The position numbers and the translations under genes were made by a program. A stretch of 64,000 bases of DNA from contig NZ_BONK01000001.1 of the NCBI RefSeq assembly GCF_016862675.1, positions 248,001 to 312,000 on the forward strand, in the 5' to 3' direction. Shown one piece after another: positions 31,557 to 40,142 of this stretch. Position 1 is the stretch's first letter, and each line of letters starts with the position of its first letter. The notes beneath the pieces are model-generated. The model made no database searches. It had not been told where the DNA came from and saw nothing but the letters and a program-made list of their open reading frames with translations. Origin of the DNA: Cellulomonas chitinilytica. GTDB taxonomy: Bacteria; Actinomycetota; Actinomycetes; Actinomycetales; Cellulomonadaceae.

Positions 31557-32669
31557 ATGGCTGTATCAAGCACGGAAACGACGGCGCCGGCCGACGACGT
31601 CGACGCCGCGGACGCGCACCCGCTGGTGGTCCGGGTCCGCCGGTACGCCGACGAGGTCCTGCGACCGACGGCCCTGCGGACCGACCGCGAGGGCGTCACG
31701 GCGCAGCGGGTCGACGAGCTCGCCGCGCTCGGCCTGCTCCACCACCTGGCACCGGCCCGGTACGGCGGGCTCGCCGTCGACCGAGCCACGGACCGGCGGC
31801 TGCACGAGATCGTCGCCGGTGCCTGCTTCAACACGTGGCTCGTCTGGGCGCAGCACGCCCCGCTCGCCGGCCGGCTGGCCGACCCCCTCACGCAGGACCG
31901 GCCTCTGCCCGAGATCGCCGAGCGCGTCCTGCGCGGCGAGGTCCTGCTCGGCGCGGGGATCAGCGACGTACGCCGCTTCCCCGAGCACTACGTCGCGGCC
32001 ACCCGGGTCCCCGGCGGCTGGACGTTCAGCGGGACGATCTCCTGGGTGAGCGGCTGGGGCCTCAGCTCGGCGCTCACCGTCGCCGCCGTGGAGCGCCGCA
32101 CCGAGCAGGTCGTCACCGCGCTCGTCGTCGTCGGCGAGCGCACCCGGGTCGCGGCACCGCTGACCCTGGCCGCCGTCGGCGGCAGCCGGACCGAGCGCGT
32201 CCTGCTCGACGACGTGTTCGTGCCCGACGACCACGTGCTCTCGACGAAGTCCCTCGAGCAGACCCGGTTCGAGGACCTCGGCACCGCCAGCGACGCGCGC
32301 AGCCACCACTTCGGTCTCGCCGCCACCGTGCTCGACGAGCTGGAGCGCTCACCGCACGCCCTCGCGCACGCCGTCGCGGACACGTGGCGGCCGCGGGTCG
32401 CCGAGATCCGCGCCCGGGCGTACGCGCTGACCGACGAGGCGGCCGCCGCCGGCGGTGGCCGCCACCGCCTCGACGAGCGGCTCGCCACGAAGGTCGCCAG
32501 CGGCGACGCGCTCACCACGCTCACCCGGGCCCTCGTCGTCGCCCGCTCGGGCCGCGGCCTGGCCGACGACGACACCGCCCAGCTGCACGCCCGGTCGGCC
32601 CTGTTCGTGCTGGTGCAGGGGCAGAGCGCCGACGTCCGGCACGCGCAGCTCGCCCACCTGGCCCGTTGA
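31557..32669 (+). CDS. Acyl-CoA-dehydrogenase-fold flavin monooxygenase (SfnB/DszC-like), short
   Basis: 370 aa. N-terminal helical domain (VDELAALGLLHHLAPARYGGLAVD), a beta domain with WTFSGTISWVSGWG, and a C-terminal helical bundle. No acyl-CoA catalytic Glu is apparent; with two other oxygenases and a sulfonate-type LLM enzyme nearby it is better read as an FMN-dependent monooxygenase or desulfurisation enzyme of the DszC/SfnB type. Shorter than typical (about 400). ATG at 31557 after an AGGCG-containing site. First gene of a plus-strand operon with the LLM and MFS genes. Confidence 0.75.
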   Translation: MAVSSTETTAPADDVDAADAHPLVVRVRRYADEVLRPTALRTDREGVTAQRVDELAALGLLHHLAPARYGGLAVDRATDRRLHEIVAGACFNTWLVWAQHAPLAGRLADPLTQDRPLPEIAERVLRGEVLLGAGISDVRRFPEHYVAATRVPGGWTFSGTISWVSGWGLSSALTVAAVERRTEQVVTALVVVGERTRVAAPLTLAAVGGSRTERVLLDDVFVPDDHVLSTKSLEQTRFEDLGTASDARSHHFGLAATVLDELERSPHALAHAVADTWRPRVAEIRARAYALTDEAAAAGGGRHRLDERLATKVASGDALTTLTRALVVARSGRGLADDDTAQLHARSALFVLVQGQSADVRHAQLAHLAR

Positions 32670-32708
32670 CCGGCCCGTCGACCGGCCCGTTGACCGGCCC
32701 GTCGACCC
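32662..32708 (+). repeat. 12-bp tandem repeat across a stop codon and spacer
   Basis: Nearly four copies of GT(T/C)GACCGGCCC beginning over the stop codon of the oxygenase gene and running into the intergenic spacer. Units alternate T and C at the third position. Confidence 0.9.
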
Positions 32709-32728
32709 ACACCACCGAAGGACGACCC

Positions 32729-33796
32729 GTGAGCAACCCCGAGTTCCTCTGGTACATCCCCAACCAGGTCACCCCCGGGCACCGCGGCGAGCCCGTGTCC
32801 GCGGACCACAACAGCCTCCGCACGCTCACCGAGCAGGCCGTCGCGCTCGAGGACCACGGCTGGACCGGTGCGCTGCTCGGCACCGGCTGGGGACGGCCCG
32901 ACACGTTCACGGTCGCCGCCGCGCTGGCCGCCCGCACCACCACCTTCGAGCCGCTCGTCGCGGTCCGGCCCGGCTACTGGCGGCCCGCGAACTTCGCGTC
33001 CGCCGCCGCCACGCTGGACCACCTCACCGGCGGCCGCGTCCGCGTGAACGTCGTGTCCGGCAAGGACGACCTCGGCGCCTACGGCGACAGCGAGGGCGAC
33101 CAGGCGCAGCGCTACGACCGCACGCAGGAGTTCCTCCAGCTCGTCCGACGTCTCTGGACGCAGGAGCACGTCGACTACGCGGGCGAGCACTTCCAGGTCA
33201 CCGGGTCGACCGTCGTCCCGCGCATCGAGCCGCGCGACGGGCGGCCGCATCCGACCCTCTACTTCGGCGGTGCGTCCGAGGCGGCCGAGCGGGTCGCGGC
33301 CGCCGAGGCCGACGTCCAGCTGTTCTGGGGCGAGCCGCTCGCCGGAGTGCAGGAGCGCATCGAGCGGCTCCGGGCCCTGAGCGACGAGCTCGGCCGCGAG
33401 CACGCCCCGCTGCAGTTCGGGCTGCGGGTGACCACGTTCGTGCGGGACACCACCGACGAGGCGTGGACCGACGCCGAGGCGAGGGTCGCGGAGATGGCCC
33501 GCTCCCAGGGTGGTCATCCGCGGGACCGGCACCGCGGGACGGCCGTCGGGCAGCGGCGACTGCTCGACCTCGCCGCGCAGGGCGAGGTGCTCGACGACAA
33601 CCTGTACACGACGCCCGGCCGGTTCGGCGGCGGCGGCGCGGGGACCACGTGGCTGGTCGGCTCCGCGCAGGACGTCGCGAAGTCGCTGCGCCGGTACCAG
33701 GACCTCGGCATCACCCACTTCGTGCTCTCCGACACCCCGTACCTGCGGGAGATCCGGCGCCAGGGCGACGAGCTGCTGCCCTTGCTGCGCGGATGA
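32729..33796 (+). CDS. LLM-class flavin-dependent monooxygenase (SsuD-like)
   Basis: 355 aa bacterial-luciferase-like TIM barrel. FLWYIPNQ at the start, VAAALAARTTTFEPLVAVRPGYWRPANFASAAATLDHLTGGRVRVNVVSG in the core and HPTLYFGGASEAA are strongly like alkanesulfonate/dimethylsulfone monooxygenases (SsuD, SfnG), which use FMNH2 to split C-S bonds and release sulfite. A flavin reductase is not encoded nearby, so a general one would be needed. GTG start at 32729 with GAAGGA 7 nt upstream. Confidence 0.88.
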   Translation: MSNPEFLWYIPNQVTPGHRGEPVSADHNSLRTLTEQAVALEDHGWTGALLGTGWGRPDTFTVAAALAARTTTFEPLVAVRPGYWRPANFASAAATLDHLTGGRVRVNVVSGKDDLGAYGDSEGDQAQRYDRTQEFLQLVRRLWTQEHVDYAGEHFQVTGSTVVPRIEPRDGRPHPTLYFGGASEAAERVAAAEADVQLFWGEPLAGVQERIERLRALSDELGREHAPLQFGLRVTTFVRDTTDEAWTDAEARVAEMARSQGGHPRDRHRGTAVGQRRLLDLAAQGEVLDDNLYTTPGRFGGGGAGTTWLVGSAQDVAKSLRRYQDLGITHFVLSDTPYLREIRRQGDELLPLLRG

Positions 33797-35085
33797 GCGC
33801 TCCGGCACCGACCACCGCCCGCCCGGAGCAGCAGGACGAGCACCGCTGGCGGCGGCTCGTCCTCGTCCTCGCGGTCACGCAGACCGTCGGCTACGGCGCT
33901 CTCATCCAGTCGTTCACGGTGCTGCTCGTGCCCATCGCGGACGACCTGGGCGTGAGCCGTTCAGCCGTGACGCTCGCCGCGACGATCTCGACGCTCGTCG
34001 GCGCGGCGGCCGCCCTCCCGGTCGGGTCGCTGCTCGACCGCTACGGCGGTCGCACCCTCATGACGACGGGCTCGGCCGTGGGCGTCGTCGCGGTGCTGCT
34101 CTGGTCCCGGGCCGGGTCGCTGACGGGCCTGTACCTCGCGTTCACGCTCGTCGGCCTGGCGCTGGCGATGTCGACGTACGAGGCGGCGTTCGCGGTGCTC
34201 GTGGTCGCCACCGAGCACCGGCACCGCGACGGCGCGATCGTCGTGCTCACGATGATCACGGGGCTCGCCACGAGCTTCTACTACCCGCTCACCGGCTGGC
34301 TCGACGGGCTGCTCGGCTGGCGCACGGCCCTCCTGGTGCTGGCCGGCACGCTCGCGCTCGTCGCGGTCCCCGTGCACCTGTGGGCCGTGCCGGGGCGGGC
34401 CGCCCACTCGCTGCGCGCCACCGCTCGCAGCGGGGCGCCCGTCGGCGGCGCACTGCGCAGCCCCCGGTTCTGGCTGCTGCTCGTCGCGTTCGTCGCGCAG
34501 GCCGGTGCCACGTCGGCGTTCCTGCTGCTCATGGTCACGTACTTCCGGGACGTCGGGTTCAGCCCGGCGACGGCCTCCGCGCTCCCGCTGGCGGTCGGCA
34601 CCATGCAGATCGGCTCGCGGCTCGCGCTCGCACCGCTCGCCCGCCGGTTCGGCATGGCGACGGTCACGGCGGTGTCGTTCGCCGTCCAGGGTGCGTCGCT
34701 GCTCGTCCTGCCGCTCGCGGGCACGTCCCTCCCGCTGACGCTCGCGTGCGTCGGCGGGTTCGGGCTCGGCTACGGCATCAGCGTCGTGGCGCGGCCGTCG
34801 ATCGTCGCCGACACGTTCGGGGTCGCGCGCTTCGCGAGCATCCTCGCGGTCATGACCGTGCCGATGGCGCTGTCCCGGGCGGGCGCACCGCTGGTGGGCG
34901 CGTGGATCGCCGACGAGCGGTTCGTGCTCGTCATGGGGGCCGCGTCCCTCGTGGCCGCCGCGGCCCTCGTGCCGCTCGCCCGCTCGACCCCCGTCGTTCA
35001 GCCTGCGGTCGCGGTGTCCTCCGCCGAGGCGAGCAGCGGCGGCGTGCCGTTCAGGAGGTGGTCGCCGAGCTGGCGCTCCCGGTAG
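33793..35085 (+). CDS. MFS transporter of the organosulfur cluster
   Basis: 430 aa, 12 predicted helices, with LLDRYGGRTLMTTGS as the TM2-3 motif. Coupled to the LLM monooxygenase by an ATGA overlap, so it probably imports its substrate or exports a product. Its final ~29 codons (after PLARSTPVVQP) overlap the 3' end of the convergent oxygenase by 88 bp and are not membrane-like. Confidence 0.85.
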   Translation: MSAPAPTTARPEQQDEHRWRRLVLVLAVTQTVGYGALIQSFTVLLVPIADDLGVSRSAVTLAATISTLVGAAAALPVGSLLDRYGGRTLMTTGSAVGVVAVLLWSRAGSLTGLYLAFTLVGLALAMSTYEAAFAVLVVATEHRHRDGAIVVLTMITGLATSFYYPLTGWLDGLLGWRTALLVLAGTLALVAVPVHLWAVPGRAAHSLRATARSGAPVGGALRSPRFWLLLVAFVAQAGATSAFLLLMVTYFRDVGFSPATASALPLAVGTMQIGSRLALAPLARRFGMATVTAVSFAVQGASLLVLPLAGTSLPLTLACVGGFGLGYGISVVARPSIVADTFGVARFASILAVMTVPMALSRAGAPLVGAWIADERFVLVMGAASLVAAAALVPLARSTPVVQPAVAVSSAEASSGGVPFRRWSPSWRSR

Positions 35086-36260
35086 ATCACCGGGTTGTGC
35101 GACGCGAGGGTGCGGATGTTGCGCCAGTGCCGGTCCAGGTGGTGGCTGCCGTCGAGCGCCGACGAGCCACCGACCTCGAAGATGTCCGTGACCGTCCGCA
35201 GCGCGAGGTCGAGGACCACGCTCTGCGCCCGGTAGGCGCTCAGCTCCGCCTCGACCTCGAGCGCGGCGGCCTCGTCGAGGGCCCGGGCGGAGCGTTCCGC
35301 GGGCGGGGTGGTCCGCACCGCGTACCGGGCGTCGGCCGCCCGGTCGAGCGCGTCCGCCGCGTCGAGCACGATCGCGCGCAGCGTCCCGGCGACCGCGTCC
35401 GCCCGGCCGACGACCTGCTGCACCAGCGGGTCGTCGGCGGCCACGGCCGCGCTCGCGTGCGGGTACGTCCGGTGCCGGCGCCGGACGAACTCCGCCACCT
35501 CGTCGGTCGCACGCCGCACGATCCCCGCCGCGGTCGCCAGGTGGGTGAGCTGCAGGTGCGCGAGCCGCCCGGCGCCACCGCCCGGCGGCGGGAAGACCCA
35601 GTCCTCGCCCTCCACCGGGGCGTCCACGAACACCGTCGTGCCGCTCGCGCTCCCCCGCTGTCCGAAGCCGGCCCAGTCGTCGATGCGCTCGACGCCCGGC
35701 GCGTCCGCCCGGACGACCGCGGTGACGAGCTCGCCGTCCTCCCGCGCTGCGGACACCGTGAGGTAGTCGGCGTACAGCGCGCCGGTGCTGTAGTACTTCG
35801 TGCCGTTCAGGACGAGGCGACCACCCTCGCGGCGCAGCGTCGTGGCCGGCTTGCGGAACTCCCCGGTGCGCTCGCTGACCGCGGTGCCGACGACCGCGCC
35901 GTCCGCGATCCGTCGCAGCCACTGCTGCGCCCGGGCCTCGTCGCGTCGCGCCCAGTGGTCCTCCGTGGTGCGGAAGTGGATCCGCAGCGCGTGGGGCAGG
36001 TTGGAGTCCGCGGCGGCGAGCTCGACGGTGAGCAGGAAGAGCTGGCGCAGGCTGGCTCCGTCGCCACCGAGCTCGCGCGGGACGCGGGCCGCGGTGTACC
36101 CCGCGTCGCGCAGCCAGCCGGACTCCTCCAGGGCCAGGCGGCCCGACGCCTCACGCTCGAGCGTGCCCTGCGCGATCCGGGCGAACACCGGCCGGTACCT
36201 CGCGAGCAGCTCCGCGTCGCTCACGCGACCGGCGACCTCGACGGGCTGGGTGAGGGTCAT
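34998..36260 (-). CDS. Acyl-CoA-dehydrogenase-fold monooxygenase, DszC/SfnB family
   Basis: 420 aa. The family's diagnostic C-terminal segment ASHNPVIYRERQLGDHLLNG is present, together with GTKYYSTGALYADYL (flavin-binding beta domain) and LPHALRIHFRTTEDHW. Members oxygenate sulfur compounds such as dibenzothiophene or dimethylsulfone with FMNH2, rather than dehydrogenating CoA esters. ATG at 36260 with AGCCTA (TAGGCT on this strand) 8 nt upstream. It shares the TCGGCTTTA motif with the divergent region at 31.47 kb and lies beside the Rrf2 gene. Confidence 0.87.
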   Translation of the reverse strand: MTLTQPVEVAGRVSDAELLARYRPVFARIAQGTLEREASGRLALEESGWLRDAGYTAARVPRELGGDGASLRQLFLLTVELAAADSNLPHALRIHFRTTEDHWARRDEARAQQWLRRIADGAVVGTAVSERTGEFRKPATTLRREGGRLVLNGTKYYSTGALYADYLTVSAAREDGELVTAVVRADAPGVERIDDWAGFGQRGSASGTTVFVDAPVEGEDWVFPPPGGGAGRLAHLQLTHLATAAGIVRRATDEVAEFVRRRHRTYPHASAAVAADDPLVQQVVGRADAVAGTLRAIVLDAADALDRAADARYAVRTTPPAERSARALDEAAALEVEAELSAYRAQSVVLDLALRTVTDIFEVGGSSALDGSHHLDRHWRNIRTLASHNPVIYRERQLGDHLLNGTPPLLASAEDTATAG

Positions 36261-36318
36261 GCGCCAATAGCCTACCGATTGAGTCGGCTTTATCGCCGCT
36301 CGTCTGGATCGTGGACGA

Positions 36319-36795
36319 TCAGCTCGCCCACGACGGCACCGCACGCGGCTCCCGCGCACCGGGCGCATCCCGCATCCGCGCCACCGGGGCGGGCAGCCGA
36401 CCCGTCAAGGCGTGCTGCAGCGTCGTCCCGTCGAGCACCAGACGCAGGCTCGAGCGCACCGCGACCCACACGTCCGGGAGGTGCTCCGCGACCCCCGGGT
36501 ACTCGACCTCGTCCGGCCGCAGCCCGTGCACCTGCCCCAGCGGCCCGTCCACGGCGCGGATGATCGACCCGAGCGTGACGTCCGACGCCGGCCGCGTCAG
36601 CACGTACCCGCCGGACGAGCCCCGGTGCGCCCGGACCAGCCCGGCGCGGCGCAGGTCCGCCAGGATCGACACGACGAACGTGCGCGGCAGGCCCTGCCCG
36701 CCCGCGATGGTGTCCGCCGTGACGACGTCGGGCTCCCGCTGGGCGATCTCCAGGGCGGCCCGGATCGCGTAGTCGGACTTGGCCGAGATGTGCAT
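36319..36795 (-). CDS. Rrf2-family transcriptional regulator
   Basis: 158 aa winged helix-turn-helix: HISAKSDYAIRAALEIAQ, then IAGGQGLPRTFVVSILADLRRAGLVRAHRGSSGGYVLTRPASDVTLGSII. No Cys residues, so it cannot ligate an Fe-S cluster as IscR or NsrR do; it resembles CymR-like regulators of sulfur metabolism in that respect. Position immediately upstream of the DszC-like gene makes the organosulfur cluster its likely target. Confidence 0.88.
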   Translation of the reverse strand: MHISAKSDYAIRAALEIAQREPDVVTADTIAGGQGLPRTFVVSILADLRRAGLVRAHRGSSGGYVLTRPASDVTLGSIIRAVDGPLGQVHGLRPDEVEYPGVAEHLPDVWVAVRSSLRLVLDGTTLQHALTGRLPAPVARMRDAPGAREPRAVPSWAS

Positions 36796-36902
36796 GGTGC
36801 CCTCTCCAGGTCGCCGGGCGCGGCGCCCCGGGGGCGGGCGGCGGCGGCCGTCGGCCGACCTGCGCCCACCCTAGGCAGCAGGACGCGCTCCTCGCGAGAA
36901 AC

Positions 36903-36938
36903 GCACGAGAGCCCGGACCGCGAAGGTCCGGGCTCTCG
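36903..36938 (-). terminator. Terminator after tRNA-Tyr
   Basis: Stem CACGAGAGCCCGGACC with GGTCCGGGCTCTCGT, immediately 3' of tRNA-Tyr on the minus strand and upstream of the Rrf2 gene. Confidence 0.8.
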
Positions 36939-36947
36939 TCGTGCAGT

Positions 36948-37030
36948 GTGGCGGGTGAGGGATTCGAACCCCCGTAGGCGTTGCCAGCTGATTTACAGTC
37001 AGCCCCCTTTGGCCACTCGGGTAACCCGCC
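36948..37030 (-). tRNA. tRNA-Tyr (GTA)
   Basis: 83-nt class II tRNA with a long variable arm: acceptor GGCGGGT/ACCCGCC, anticodon loop CTGTAAA with anticodon GTA, T-arm GGGGGTTCGAATCCCTC. CCA not encoded. Confidence 0.96.
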
Positions 37031-37213
37031 AGGGTCTGCCCGCCGTCACCGTCGACCCGGAGGCCGACACCGCGAGCGGCGTGCGGGTGGAAGGATAGCA
37101 AGCCGCGGGCAGTGCTCGCGAAACGGCCCGAGATGCAGCACGGTGGGGTGCGGCCCGACGAGGGCCACCCCGCAGGAGATGACCCGGCGAGACCGGGCGG
37201 CAGGAGGAGACAC

Positions 37214-37717
37214 ATGGCGAGCGAGTCGTCGTTCGACGTCGTCAGCAAGGTCGACCGGCAGGAGGTCGACAACGCGCTCAACCAGGCGGCGAAGGAGATC
37301 GCCCAGCGGTACGACTTCAAGGGGGTCGGCGCGTCGATCACCTGGAGCGGCGAGAAGATCCTCATGGTCGCCAACTCCTCCGAGCGCGTGCTCGCGGTGC
37401 TCGACGTGTTCCAGTCCAAGCTCATCAAGCGCGGCATCTCGCTCAAGTCGCTCGACACCGGCGAGGACGGCCCCGAGCCGAAGCCGTCGGGCAAGGAGTA
37501 CCGCCTCGAGGCGCTCATCAAGGAGGGCCTGAGCAGCGAGATCGCCAAGAAGCTCGCCAAGATCGTGCGCGACGAGGGCCCCAAGGGCGTCAAGACGCAG
37601 ATCCAGGGCGACGAGCTGCGGGTCTCCGCGAAGAGCCGCGACGAGCTCCAGACCACCATCGCACTGCTCAAGGGTGCCGACGTCGACGCGGCCCTGCAGT
37701 TCGTCAACTACCGCTGA
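37214..37717 (+). CDS. YajQ family nucleotide-binding protein
   Basis: 167 aa. Family hallmarks [20 protein letters not shown], then [10 protein letters not shown] and the central [15 protein letters not shown] and [23 protein letters not shown] blocks. YajQ-type proteins bind nucleic acids or cyclic di-GMP in other bacteria; role here unknown. ATG at 37214 with GGAGGAG. Monocistronic, ends at a strong terminator. Confidence 0.93.
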   Translation: MASESSFDVVSKVDRQEVDNALNQAAKEIAQRYDFKGVGASITWSGEKILMVANSSERVLAVLDVFQSKLIKRGISLKSLDTGEDGPEPKPSGKEYRLEALIKEGLSSEIAKKLAKIVRDEGPKGVKTQIQGDELRVSAKSRDELQTTIALLKGADVDAALQFVNYR

Positions 37718-37720
37718 CCC

Positions 37721-37755
37721 GGTCCTGCGCCGGGCCCACCGCCCGGCGCAGGACC
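37721..37755 (+). terminator. Terminator of yajQ
   Basis: GGTCCTGCGCCGGGC with GCCCGGCGCAGGACC, 15-bp stem and 5-nt loop, starting 3 nt after the yajQ stop. The remaining spacer to 37842 holds only GC-rich imperfect repeats. Confidence 0.85.
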
Positions 37756-37842
37756 CCGCCGGGGTGCCACCCGGCAGGTCCTCCGTCAGACCGTCGGCCC
37801 GGTCCTCTGAGGCGGCCCGCCCTCTGGGGCGGCCCGGACCGC

Positions 37843-39006
37843 TCAGGCGGTCGGGACCAGGGCGGTGAGGGCGAACGGCGCCCGGTCGAACGCCTCCGGG
37901 TCGTCGTAGAGCCGGGCGAACCCCAGGGCGTCCTCCGCGAGCGTCGCCAGCACGTGCCCCGTCCCCGGGGCGAACGCGACGCCGTGGACGCCCATCCCGA
38001 CGCCGACGACGACGCGGCCGAGCCGGTCCAGGACGATCGGGCCGTCGTGCCGGGTCGCCACCGGGACGGGCTGCTCGGACAGCGTGACGCCCGGGAGCCA
38101 CGCCGCCACGTACTCGTCGAGGACCACGCGATCCAGGTCCTCGGTCCGGCTCACCACCGTGAGCGACCCGTCCGGCGCGTGGTAGCCGCGGACACCGTCC
38201 GTCGGGTAGCCGTCGTCGGGGCCGAGCGAGCCGCGGGCGGCGCCGTGCGCGGCGGCGTCGACGCGGTGGACGAAGGCGGGCCCCTGGTCCCTCGGGTGCG
38301 ACTCCGTGCTCGTCCCCTGCGACCGGTGGTCCTGGACGGCCCGGCTCGCGGGCAGGGTCACGACCTCGCCGAGCAGCCCGGCGGACGCCGGTCCCGCCGT
38401 GACGACGACCGCCCCGGCCTCGATCGTCGAGACCTGGTCCCACGCGTGCGGGTCGGCGGCGCCGGCCCGTGCCACGTGCACGCGGACGCCGTCGTCACCC
38501 CGCTCGACGCGCACCGCACGCGTGCCCCGGCGGATCTCCGCGCCGTGCAGCGCCGCCTGCTCCTGGAGCGTGAGGATCGTCCGGCCGGCGTCGGCCACGC
38601 CTGCGACGGGCTGCACGACGACCCGGTCGTCGAACGCCAGCCACGGCCACCGGAGGGCCGCCTCCGGCCCGGTGAGGTACTCGAACGGGATGTCGGAGAC
38701 GAGGAGGGTCTCGACGAGCGGCCGCAGGGCCTCGACGGGCCCGTGCTCGACGCAGCCGGTCAGGGTGAGGAGCTCGGCGCCGGACTCCTGCTCGAGGATC
38801 TGCCACCACTGGTGCGCCAGGAGCGCGAGCCGCGTGCGGTCGGGGTCGGCGTGCCCGAGCCGGACGAGGTCGAAGCCGGTCTCCGCGAGCGACGTCCGCT
38901 CCTCCACGAGCACCACCGTGTGCCCGCTGCGGGCCAGGGCCCAGGCCGTCGCGGAGCCCGTGGCCCCACCTCCGACCACCGCGACGTCGTACCGGTCCTG
39001 GGCCAC
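37843..39006 (-). CDS. FAD-dependent oxidoreductase, DAO/sarcosine-oxidase-like
   Basis: 387 aa. N-terminal Rossmann motif VAVVGGGATGSATAWALARSG, followed by the DAO-type core; the C-terminal GVGMGVHGVAFAPGTGHVLATLA is the flavin-contacting strand characteristic of monomeric sarcosine oxidase or N-methyltryptophan oxidase relatives. The covalent-flavin Cys of MSOX is not obvious. Probably oxidises a secondary amine, substrate unknown. GTG start at 39006 with GAGGAGG 5 nt upstream. Confidence 0.85.
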   Translation of the reverse strand: MAQDRYDVAVVGGGATGSATAWALARSGHTVVLVEERTSLAETGFDLVRLGHADPDRTRLALLAHQWWQILEQESGAELLTLTGCVEHGPVEALRPLVETLLVSDIPFEYLTGPEAALRWPWLAFDDRVVVQPVAGVADAGRTILTLQEQAALHGAEIRRGTRAVRVERGDDGVRVHVARAGAADPHAWDQVSTIEAGAVVVTAGPASAGLLGEVVTLPASRAVQDHRSQGTSTESHPRDQGPAFVHRVDAAAHGAARGSLGPDDGYPTDGVRGYHAPDGSLTVVSRTEDLDRVVLDEYVAAWLPGVTLSEQPVPVATRHDGPIVLDRLGRVVVGVGMGVHGVAFAPGTGHVLATLAEDALGFARLYDDPEAFDRAPFALTALVPTA

Positions 39007-39088
39007 AGCGCCTCCTCGACGCGAGCGGGCACCGCGCCCCCTCGCGGCCAGCAAGCCTAGGGTTCCGTCCGGAATGTGACGGTTCGAT

Positions 39089-39101
39089 CTCATCGGATGA
39101 G
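39089..39101. promoter_or_regulatory. Palindrome upstream of the oxidoreductase
   Basis: CTCATC-G-GATGAG, with a further CTCATC at 39125-39130, in the 145-bp gap between the oxidoreductase start and the htpX stop. Candidate operator for the oxidoreductase; no regulator is adjacent. Confidence 0.35.
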
Positions 39102-39151
39102 CGTGGAGATTCGGTGAGAGTTACCTCATCCGCAGCCCTCTCACCCCACGC

Positions 39152-40036
39152 TCAGTAGCGGGTGATGCCGCCCTGCTGGCCCGCCTGGGCCTTGAGCCGG
39201 GAGATCCGCTCCTGCATCGGCGGGTGCGTCGAGAACAGCTTGGCGACGCCCTGGCCGCGGAACGGATTCGCGATCATCAGGTGCGAGACGTTGGTGAGCT
39301 CGCGGTCCTGCGGAAGCGGGCGGGCCTTCGTGCCGGCCTCGAGCTTGCGCAGCGCCGAGGCGAGCGCGAGCGGGTCGTTCGTCAGGCGCGCGCCGTCCTC
39401 GTCGGCGTCGTACTCCCGGGTCCGGCTGATGGCCAGCTGGATCAGGGTCGACGCGAGCGGCGCGAGGAACACCAGCAGGAGCCCGGCGATCGGGTTGCCG
39501 CCGCGGTCGCGGTCGTTGCCGCCGCCGAAGAACAGCGCGAACTGCGCCAGCGACGTGATGACGCCCGCGACCGCCGCCGCGAGCGACGACGTGAGGATGT
39601 CCCGGTTGTAGACGTGCATGAGCTCGTGCCCCAGGACGCCGCGCAGCTCGCGCTCGTCGAGCAGCTGCAGGATGCCCTCCGTGCAGCACACCGCGGCGTT
39701 CTGCGGGTTGCGCCCGGTGGCGAACGCGTTCGGCGCGGCCGTCGGCGAGACGTACAGCCGAGGCATCGGCTGCCGGGCCGCCGTCGAGAGCTCGCGCACG
39801 ATCCGGTACATCACCGGCTGCTCGAGCTCGCTCACCGGCCGGGCGCGCATCGCCTTGATGGCGATCTTGTCCGAGTTCCAGAACGAGAAAGCCGTCATGA
39901 CCAGGCCGAGGACCGTGAAGAACAGCAGGAACTTGGGCGTGCCGCCGCCGAGCAGCCAGCCGACGGCGAGCAGCACCGCCCACATGGCGCCGAACAGCGC
40001 CGCCGTCTTCAGGCCGTTGTAGTGCTGGTGACCCAT
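39152..40036 (-). CDS. htpX: Zinc membrane protease HtpX
   Basis: 294 aa M48 metalloprotease. Two N-terminal helices (AALFGAMWAVLLAVGWLL and FLLFFTVLGLVMTAFSFW), the PMPRLYVSPTAAPNAFATGRNP block, zinc motif GHELMH with the third ligand Glu in REYDADEDGA, and two further helices between. Degrades misfolded membrane proteins on the cytoplasmic side. Monocistronic; ATG at 40036. Confidence 0.95.
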   Translation of the reverse strand: MGHQHYNGLKTAALFGAMWAVLLAVGWLLGGGTPKFLLFFTVLGLVMTAFSFWNSDKIAIKAMRARPVSELEQPVMYRIVRELSTAARQPMPRLYVSPTAAPNAFATGRNPQNAAVCCTEGILQLLDERELRGVLGHELMHVYNRDILTSSLAAAVAGVITSLAQFALFFGGGNDRDRGGNPIAGLLLVFLAPLASTLIQLAISRTREYDADEDGARLTNDPLALASALRKLEAGTKARPLPQDRELTNVSHLMIANPFRGQGVAKLFSTHPPMQERISRLKAQAGQQGGITRY

Positions 40037-40142
40037 GGTTCTTCTCTCTCCTCGCAGTCCTGCACCCGTGGAACGCACGCCGTCACGGACCGGTTCCCTC
40101 GTATCCTTGCCCCACCTTCCGCCCCACACCCCGGAGGACCCC

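Noticed and set aside
32662..32708. Insertion-site or attachment repeat
   Set aside because: Simple 12-bp tandem units with no flanking mobile genes; similar repeats occur elsewhere in coding regions.
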